A DNA stretch of 64,000 nt from Gnetum montanum (lineage: Eukaryota > Streptophyta > Gnetopsida > Gnetales > Gnetaceae). A model generated the notes under the pieces. It did not search any database, was not told where the DNA came from, and was given only the letters and a program-made list of their open reading frames with translations. The stretch spans positions 537,025 to 601,024 of the forward strand of contig MNCI01035621.1 of assembly GCA_015680685.1 (NCBI GenBank), in the 5' to 3' direction. The translations under genes were made by a program, and so were the position numbers. Within the stretch, counting starts at the first letter, position 1, and every line of letters begins with the position of its first letter. This document shows, piece after piece, positions 57,195-64,000 of the stretch.

Positions 57195-59090
57195 TACCCG
57201 CATGACTAAATGAAAACTTGTCCTCAAGTTTCTTACCAAATATTGGAAAGGTATGGGATTATTAATTGTATGACAACTGATTGTGACATGGAATGACAAA
57301 CTCAAAGTGCCTAATGAACGGATCGACAAACATATTATAGCATTGGTGTTCATGACTTTTGTGGTGAACATTGTACATAGATGACATTCAAACCTTTATT
57401 TGATAGCTTGAAAAGAGAGAAAGAAAAGAAAATAAGGTGCATTGCTGTTAATGTTAAAATTATGCACATCATTATTCATCCACAGCCACATAATCAAGCT
57501 TATTCCCTAGGTAAATGCTTTTTGCTCTAGTCCATCCTGAGTACTCCCTTCTATCCTAGTCCATTGTTCATGTGATCATCATCAGCACATACAACACAAT
57601 CACAAATTAGCAAGGATAAATAAGGAAAAATGTCATTGATACCTTGCCTTGATATAAAGCACCTTGGCTAGGTTGTGGGTATGGCAGATACTGGGTTAGA
57701 CGTTTGTAACTGATAACTACCCAAGGTGTAGGGGTGAGATAAGTAATGAATTGGAAAAATTTTGTGATATGACCCCCATGACAAAGAGCGAACCTTTAGT
57801 ATCAATAAGATGAAAAACTGAAATAATAAGAAAGATGAGAGAAACAACAACGGTGAAGCCAATAAATCATAAATAAAAATGAATGTCAAGAAAGATGGCT
57901 GGAAATGACAAATAGTTAATTGCAAGAAATGTTAAGGGAAAAGAACTTAATAATTGCACCAAAACGTAATGCTAGTGGGTCCTCCCCAAAGCAACTCATG
58001 CCCTTAATGCCTTGAAAATCCCACACACCAAAGAGTCTATAGGCTCTAGGAAAGACATATGAAAATAATGGTTAAGGATTGTCCCATAAGAATTTACCAA
58101 AGAATAACAATGCGTTAACTAGAATATAGACTAATTATAAAACTGGAAATGAGGTGGGATATGAAAAGTAATATAGAAAGAGAGGAGAGAATGGAATGGG
58201 ATCCCAAAATTAAGGTCATGTAAAGTCCCTTGTGTAGTGTGTGATTAGGGTAACTTAATAAAATTCAGCCCAAATCTAGATTAAAACTAACCATATCTAG
58301 TGAGCTCGCATTAACACACTTGACCATCCCATCCTCTTGAAGTAACAAGAATGCTTTCACAAAGCCACCACCATTCCAACAAGATAAAGATAGAGAAGAA
58401 AGAAGCAAGAAAGGTCCTTAGTTAGAGGGAACCTTCAGGCATGGTTAACATGTCTTTTTAGTACCATAATTAGTTCTTGGAGCCCATGTTACTATATTAT
58501 GTCTAACGAGTATCTTTGAATTCTTATCAATTTTTTTTGTGGGAACCACACCATGCAAAGACTTATTTGATCCATTCAACTTCCTAATATTAGTTAATAG
58601 TGGAAGGACGAAAAACTTTACAGAAACATCCAAGTACCCAAGAGAATGGCCAGCACAAATGCATTGAATCCCCTTGAAGTCACACCCTTTTCAATCCACT
58701 TGAATCATTCCTTGGTTTGAAACATATCAAGTTACAAGATCATTAATAGGTTTTCTTAGAAAAATAGATAATACATTTTCAAAATAAAATGAGACCATAG
58801 AGTTGAATGGGTGAATGGATGATGTGGACTCATTGCCTCTTTTACAAAATGAACCCATATCTTAGCATTAACATTAAAAGTCAAACATAAAAACCAAACA
58901 TTAGCAATTAACACTATTATAATACAACCCACCATCATGAGCACTTATTACATGAGAAGTGAAAATAATTCAAAAAAAATGTAATAGAGAAAGAAATAAT
59001 AAAAATGTTAACGATGGTGTACGACAAAAATAAGTAAATATGAAAAATGTCTAAAAAAAAAAGAACAAAAGAAACTAAGGATTGAAAATA
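57195..59090 (-). other. non-coding 3' internal tail of Athila-like copy 3
   Basis: About 1.9 kb, collinear in inverted order with 46724-48608. ggcatggttaacatgtctttttagtaccataa near 58438 matches the ttatggcactagaaagacatgttacccatgcc block of copy 2. Open frames here (57668-57925, 58445-58633, 58756-58944) show no domain. Confidence 0.55.
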
Positions 59091-60300
59091 ACTAGCATTG
59101 GTGATGATCTCCCCCATGACTAAGTTGAAAGGAGGAGGTTTAAAATAATGAGCAAGGTCATCCATTAACAGAGGTAGTGTTGGTACTGGCCATTTTTGGC
59201 TCATGGAAAGGTTTGGTTTGCTAGATGTTGACTAATAATTTCCTACCTAGGCTTTCAGGTTTATAGATCATCATGGCCCCTAAGGGAAAAGTTTCATGAA
59301 TAATATAAGATCCTTCCCACAGCATTTGAAATTTAGTTCATTGTGGTACATGTGTGGGATTCCAATACAAAACCTTATCTCCTAGTTGGTAATTGACTTT
59401 CCTAATCCTTGGGTCATGACATTGCTTTTTGAAGGCCTTATGCAGTTCATTGGATGACAAAGCGGCTAATCGATTTTCATCTAGCAAGTTAAGGTTCATC
59501 AACCATTCTTTCTATGCTAGACTAAGGTCAAGGTTGAGGTCACATGCTATAAATATTGTATAGAGCTCAGCTTGGATAGAAAGTATTGGAAGTTTACCAT
59601 ACATTAACTCATAGGTAGAGTAGCCTATAGGGAGTTTCCATGTGGAGTGGTATATCAAAAGTGCATTGTTTAGTTTGGTGCTCTAGTCTTGCCTATATTT
59701 GCTAATGGTCCATGTTAATATTTTTGTGATCTCCCTATTGGTGACTTCAGCTTGACCATTCACTTGAGGATGTTATGGTGTAGACATCTTATGTTCAACT
59801 CCTAAGCATTGCATTAGCTTTTAAAGAGTTGCACCTGTAAAATGTGTACTATTATTAGAAATAAGTGCATGAAGCACACTAAACCTATTTACAATTTGTT
59901 ATTAAACAACTCATGCAATGGTAGATGATGTACAGTCTATGACAATGGCTACTTATACCCACTTTGTAAAATAATCAACAGTAATAACTATGTATGCTTT
60001 TCCACTGGACATTGGTGTAATAGACCCCATAAAATCAATACCCCATATGTCAAAGGGTTCTAAACATTGAATCCATTGTTGTGGACCCTCCATTCTTGTA
60101 GTCATTCCCCCATGATGTTGATAGTGCTCACAAGATTGGATAAAATGATGAGTGTCTTGGAACAATGTAGGCCAATAATATCCTACGAGAAATATTTTAA
60201 TGGCTATTCATCTCCCAGTGTAATGACTCCCACAAGGGCCCTCATGAGCATCTTGGAGAACTCATAATTGATTTACATTAGGAACAGACCATCAAACCAA
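59091..60300 (-). pseudogene. integrase and pol C-terminus of Athila-like copy 3
   Basis: From 60300 leftwards: the HEGPCGSHY-type arm near 60235, then a clean run 60165-59953 with MFQDTHHFIQSCEHYQHHGGMTTRM, WIQCLEPFDIWGIDFMGSITPM (first Asp) and GKAYIVITVDYFTKWV. Then ALISNNSTHFTGATL near 59860 (second Asp reads Asn), and VNGQAEVTNREITKIL near 59750 with the Glu kept. In the HHCC arm the second Cys is Tyr (CEHYQ). The tail FKPPPFNLVMGE near 59110 ends pol. Confidence 0.74.
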
Positions 60301-60489
60301 GCCATCAGAACATACCTTATAAAGGTGTTTGTTGATTTCCATGAAATATTTGGCTCAATGAAGAAACTGTTGTTTCTTTTGAATGTCTAACCCTTGTGGT
60401 GTTTCTTGTGTAAGAATATAAGTGAGAATGCTACTATACCAATTTGTAGCAGTGGGTAAGTGATTATTTATCACCTACAAAGAGGAGTT

Positions 60490-60920
60490 CATCAAGGAAA
60501 TAGTCAAAAATTGGATGTTTGTCCTCTTTGTTGTTCCATCATAACTAAGATAAATGATCAGTGACAACATTCTCGGTGCTTTTACAATTGATCATTGTAA
60601 AATTGAACTCTTGTAAGATCACAAGACATCATATGATGCAAGGGCTTACCATTGGTTTATTCATTAGGAACTATATTGCACTATGATCCATGTGTACAAA
60701 TATGTTATAGCCCAATACATAGTGCCTAAATTTTTCTAGTGCAAACACCATAGCCATTAACTTTTTTTCTATTGTGATGTAGTTGAGTTGTGCACCAACA
60801 ATACTTTGACTTGCACAGTGAATGTAATAAGGGCATTTTTGGTCATCTAACTATGTAAGTATGGCTCATAAAGCAAAGTTGGATATGTTAGTCATTATGT
60901 GAAATGGTCTAGACTAGTTA
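60490..60920 (-). pseudogene. RNase H of Athila-like copy 3
   Basis: Minus-strand reading MTNISNFALXAIL (first Asp reads Asn), CPYYIHCASQSIVGAQLNYITIEKKLMAMVFALEKFRHYVLGY, then MDHSAIXFLMNKPM (Asp kept) and ENVVTDHLS. The Glu of the KEL motif reads Lys-Lys-Leu, so two of three metal ligands appear lost. Confidence 0.68.
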
Positions 60921-61089
60921 GGAGCTTGTAGAATAGGTGTTTCTACGAGCTTCTATTTCAAGGTTTGGAAAGCTAGCTCACATTCCCTAGTCTATTCAAA
61001 GGGCACATCCTTTTTTGTTAATTCTACGAATGGTTTTGTAATCTTTGAAAAGTTCTCTATGAAGCATCCAAGGAATGATGAGTGATTCC

Positions 61090-61740
61090 TTGGATGACTT
61101 TAATGTTTTCAGGATCTATCTCTATCCTTGTTTGTGAAATCTTATGCCCTAATAAAACACTTTCTTAGACCATTAAATGGATTTTTTGCCAATTGAGCCT
61201 TAAGTTGGTTTCAATACATTGTTTCAGTACTTGCTCTAATTGGTCCAATTCTTGTTTAAAGTTTGCTCTGTAGGTGGAGAAATTGTCCATAAAGACCTCC
61301 ACACCATTTCTTATTTGCTGTTGAAATATGCTTAGAACCAAAAGGTGAAATGTTACTAGGGCATTACATAAGCCAAATGACATTTTTCTATATGTGAATG
61401 TTCCCCAAGGACTTGTGAATATAGTCTTGGCTTGGTCTTCTAGTGCTATTTAAATTTGATTGTATCCACTGTAACCATCCAGAAAACTATAGTAGAAATG
61501 CCCTGTAATGGTATCTAAGACTTGGTCAATGAATGGCAATGGGAAATGATCTTTAAATGTTTCCATGTTTAGCAGCCTAAAGTCTATACACACCATCCAT
61601 TTGCCTCCCTTTTTAGGCACAATGACTAATAGACTAACCCATTTACTATCAATAATGTGGTAGATGAACCTAGCTTTTAGAAGTTGTTCAATTTCTTCTA
61701 TAACCCCTTGCTTAAGCTTTGGGTTTAGTCACCTTTGCAA
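61090..61740 (-). pseudogene. reverse transcriptase of Athila-like copy 3
   Basis: Near 61610-61560 it reads KKGGKWMVCIDFRLLNMETFKDHF, followed by FIDQVLDTITGHFYYSFLDGYSGYNQI. The clean run 61383-61165 has MSFGLCNALVTFHLLVLSIFQQQI, VEVFMDNFSTYRANFKQELDQ and IETNLRLNWQK. FMDN replaces FMDD, a change of the second catalytic Asp. Sequence after 61165 (VLLGHKISQTRIE) continues the thumb. Confidence 0.78.
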
Positions 61741-62334
61741 TTGTCATTGAGGCTTCATAGAGGGGTCAGTGTAAATTCTATGTTGGCATATCCTAGGATC
61801 TATTTTGATTAATTTGGGATATAACCAAGCAAAGACTTTTGACCATTTCTTTACCATCTTCAGTAGTCTTTCTTTCTATTGAGGAGAGAGATTAGCATTA
61901 ATGATTACCAATTTTCCATTGTTGTGTATTCCATATCGGTGGGCAATGGTTTTAGCTCAAGGAGATCTTACTTAAACTTGTTAGGGATTTTCAACTACCC
62001 CTAGTTGGTATTTTTGGTATTAGTACTTGGAAGTTGATGGTGGACTTGCTCTAATGTATCTATGCCATTAATGTAGGTGTAAGTCAAGCTCTCAGTTGGT
62101 TCCATGCATATAGTTGAATTACTTTTTTGGTTAGCTATCAGCCACTAGATGCCTTCCTATCTTATGGTTTCTACATACACGCATCTTTGTATGTTAGTTA
62201 TTTGTGCACATTGGTCACATGCAAGTAATGTTAAATGTTGTACAAACCAGGACTTCTGCACACAATTACACCCTGTCACTATATGCGATGCATGGAAACT
62301 TCTTCTTCTTAATCTTTCTGAACGTATTTTCCTT
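61741..62334 (-). pseudogene. protease-RT linker, copy 3
   Basis: Aligned with 43598-44090 of copy 2 (ESLTYTYINGIDTLEQVHHQLPS-like reading near 62090-62030, and the IAHRYGIHNNGKLVIINANLSPQ region near 61940-61880). Copy 3 therefore keeps the part that copy 1 lost. Confidence 0.55.
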
Positions 62335-62793
62335 TCATATTTCTAGGGAAAGATCATGTATTCCTAGGGGTGCATCAGTTGTGCTTAGCCATGCTCTTCC
62401 CTTAATGATTGGAAAGTCCCCCTTACAGTTGTTGACTTGAATCACTAGGAAATTGATTCGATATGACCACCCACAAATAGTGGTGACAATGTCCTCAACT
62501 AGTCCTAATGGGACAGTGATGGACTGGTTAGCAAACTTTAAATGAGTGTTACTCTTTTTCAGTGGAGGTAGGTTCCAGGCTTTGTATATTTCTTGAAAGA
62601 TTAAATTAACACTAGAACCTGAATCCAAAATAGCTTTGTAAGGCTCATTTCCTATGATTTGAAAATAAATAAGAGGACTTCCAAGATCAAAGAATTTCCT
62701 AGGAACATGACTAGCTTTAATCCCATCGGTAATGGTGTGAGTCAACATGACCATGTGCATTGAGCATGGTCTTTGGTTCAAAGGAAGCTCCAA
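62335..62793 (-). pseudogene. aspartic protease of Athila-like copy 3, locally intact
   Basis: A clean 152-codon run. After a lead of about 45 residues (RPCSMHMVMLTHTITDGIKA, SHVPRKFFDLGSPLIYFQI) comes the active site AILDSGSSVNLIFQEIYKAW with the Asp-Ser-Gly triad, then HLKFANQSITVPLGLVEDIVTTICGW, FLVIQVNNCKGDFPIIKGRAWLSTTDAPLGIHDLSLEI. It is the best preserved protease here. It should be part of a Gag-Pol polyprotein, so the Met at its start is not a real initiation site. Confidence 0.75.
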
Positions 62794-63387
62794 AGATTCG
62801 AATGATGGTAAGGCCTTTGGATAATCAACTGCTTGTGGTTGTAAGGACTTGGTTAGACTGTTTGGTTCTAAAGAAAGGTCTCTTCATTGTGTGGTTGTTT
62901 GAACCAACAGTGGGTTGAGGATTGATAGCCCTTGTAGTGTTACGTTGCTACGGCTGAGTAGGGAGCTCACCCTGCATAGTTGGAGTAGGTGGTAATGGAA
63001 CTAATGGTGGAAGAGGTGTAGATGAATGAGAAAGATAGTATGTTTATGAAACATCTCCCCTAGGAGAAGGAGTTCTATAGTACTCATGGGTTTGGTAGTG
63101 AGGCTTAGGAGAGATGTGACTAGTGGAGTCACGTGGAGAGATCGGCTGCTGCAGATAGTATCCATATGAGTCAGGTTAACGGTAAGGGTACTACTGATGT
63201 GGTGTGGAATTCCCCATGATTTTCAGTGTTTCCACTATTGATACTATTCATTTGGTTGTGGTGGAGCTCTACTTGGATAATACGTTAAGGGTTGGAGGAA
63301 CTACCTTAGGTTACCTTCAGGATAAGGTAACCTTTGGGGTGTTTTCCATCTATTTAATCATGGGATTAGTGCATACACCTCAAACTC
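62794..63387 (-). pseudogene. Pro/Tyr/Gln-rich gag-protease linker, copy 3
   Basis: Minus strand counterpart of 42367-43065: low-complexity, with PLPPLVPLPPTPTMQG-like sequence near 62990 and repeated Tyr-Gly. No domain is recognised. Confidence 0.5.
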
Positions 63388-64000
63388 TTATAGATATGAC
63401 ACTACTAGGAAAAATTCCTTAGGATGGTCATATTGGCATATCTCACATTCACTATCATTGTCTATGTCTAAATCCACAACCTCTTCAATGATGGAAACTT
63501 TGTCCTTATCCTTGTTACATGCATATTCAGCTTCTTTCTTTTTCCTTCTCTCCTGATCACTACTTTTCTCTCTAGACTCTACTATTTTTAGAATGGGTTG
63601 AAATTTATCATCTAAGGAGTTCCACACTTGATCTACCTTTGCCAATACTTCTAATGCAAATTTCTAAATAGGCAAAGTTTTCCTATTCATCATCTCTTCA
63701 AGTGGCGAATCTTCTTCATCTTCACAAAATCTAACTTCCTTCTTTCGGAGGGAATGATCTTTGTTGTATTTCTCCAAACTTTCTCTTTTCCTTAACTCAC
63801 CTTCCTCTTTGGAAACTTGCTCCAATAATATTTGTACTTGATGGGATCTAAGCTTGGATAGTCTCCCTTGGCCATAAGTCCCAAGGGTTCTTCATGTTTC
63901 GTACCTAACCCCATCTATGAGATGGCGTAGTTGTTCCCTCTGTGAGTAACCATGGCCAAGGAAATGATATAATAATGCATAATATTAGCCCATTAAAGCA
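63388..64000 (-). pseudogene. gag: gag C-terminal half of Athila-like copy 3, runs off the window
   Basis: The clean run 63645-63388 starts MAKVDQVWNSLDDKFQPILKIVESREK and ends in SECEICQYDHPKEFF. The knuckle keeps CX2CX3H, but the final Cys pair is Phe-Phe. Sequence from 63646 to 64000 continues upstream in gag (EEDSPLEEMMNRKT-like reading near 63715-63690 and RRTLGTYGQGRLSKLRSHQV-like reading near 63895-63840), matching copy 2 at 41855-42100. The N-terminus lies beyond the window. Confidence 0.7.

Larger units (their letters stand above)
56356..64000 (-). mobile_element. Athila-like LTR retrotransposon (copy 3), 5' part outside the window
   Basis: Minus-strand element with 3' LTR at 56356-57194, non-coding tail, integrase, RNase H, RT, protease and gag in rising coordinates. 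Gag and the 5' LTR run off the window end. It shares LTR, protein blocks and layout with copies 1 and 2. Its protease triad is intact (LDSGSS), but the RT box reads FMDN. The 5 bases before the LTR, gctgg, are the candidate target duplication to look for beyond 64000. Confidence 0.82.

Noticed and set aside
57668-58944. Hydrophobic minus-strand frames as a possible env-like product of copy 3
   Set aside because: The frames are short, lie in different phases and are not matched by frames in the tails of copies 1 and 2.

Overview
This window looks like intergenic, heterochromatin-like DNA from a seed plant with a large, repeat-rich nuclear genome. I saw no intact cellular gene, no rRNA or tRNA gene and no CRISPR array. 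It is AT-rich and CpG-poor. Almost everything recognisable is decayed LTR retrotransposon, from Ty3/gypsy chromovirus (Tekay/Del-like), Ty3/gypsy Athila-like, Ty3/gypsy Tat-like and one Ty1/copia-type sequence. This mix suits seed plants, and a gymnosperm is possible, but the species cannot be told from the sequence. Every coding frame is broken. Most in-frame stops are TAG or TAA where a sister copy has CAG, CAA or TGG, as expected from long methylation-driven C-to-T decay.

Layout. 1-1800 holds pieces of two old elements: the end of a plus-strand pol with the start of an LTR, and a minus-strand gag start with an initiator-Met-type primer site and probable LTR. 1800-5427 holds nothing I can assign. 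5428-35682 is one compound Tekay-like element, LTR-internal-LTR-internal-LTR, with a near-identical 5-bp target duplication (tccat/cccat) only at its outer ends. Its first LTR is split by a 9.1-kb Athila-like element (7946-17058, duplication ccttt/ccttc). Its middle LTR has gained a GA microsatellite (23908-24013) and a probable Copia-type solo LTR (25509-26768).

35683-39551 is older flank. It includes a minus-strand relic of an Athila-family LTR (about 36880-37451), a sequencing gap (37452-37819) and a decayed reading frame of unknown family (38586 onward). A complete Athila-like element (39552-49413, perfect ggtac duplication) is inserted next to or into that frame, which appears to resume and end at 49675. 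49676-51300 is unassigned. 51300-56355 is a minus-strand Tat-like element with most of its reverse transcriptase deleted. 56356 to the window end is a third Athila-like copy on the minus strand, whose 5' LTR lies outside the window.

The three Athila-like copies share LTR ends TGATGA...TCATCA, a short U3 before a TATAAATA box, a tRNA-Asp-type primer site, the order gag-protease-RT-RNase H-integrase and a roughly 2-kb non-coding tail. They have lost different catalytic residues. None can encode a working polyprotein as read here. The most unusual signals are the tandem three-LTR structure, the palindromic array of 36-bp units inside its LTRs (a related GATGTC-rich block also occurs in two apparently unrelated LTRs), and the interrupted unknown reading frame.
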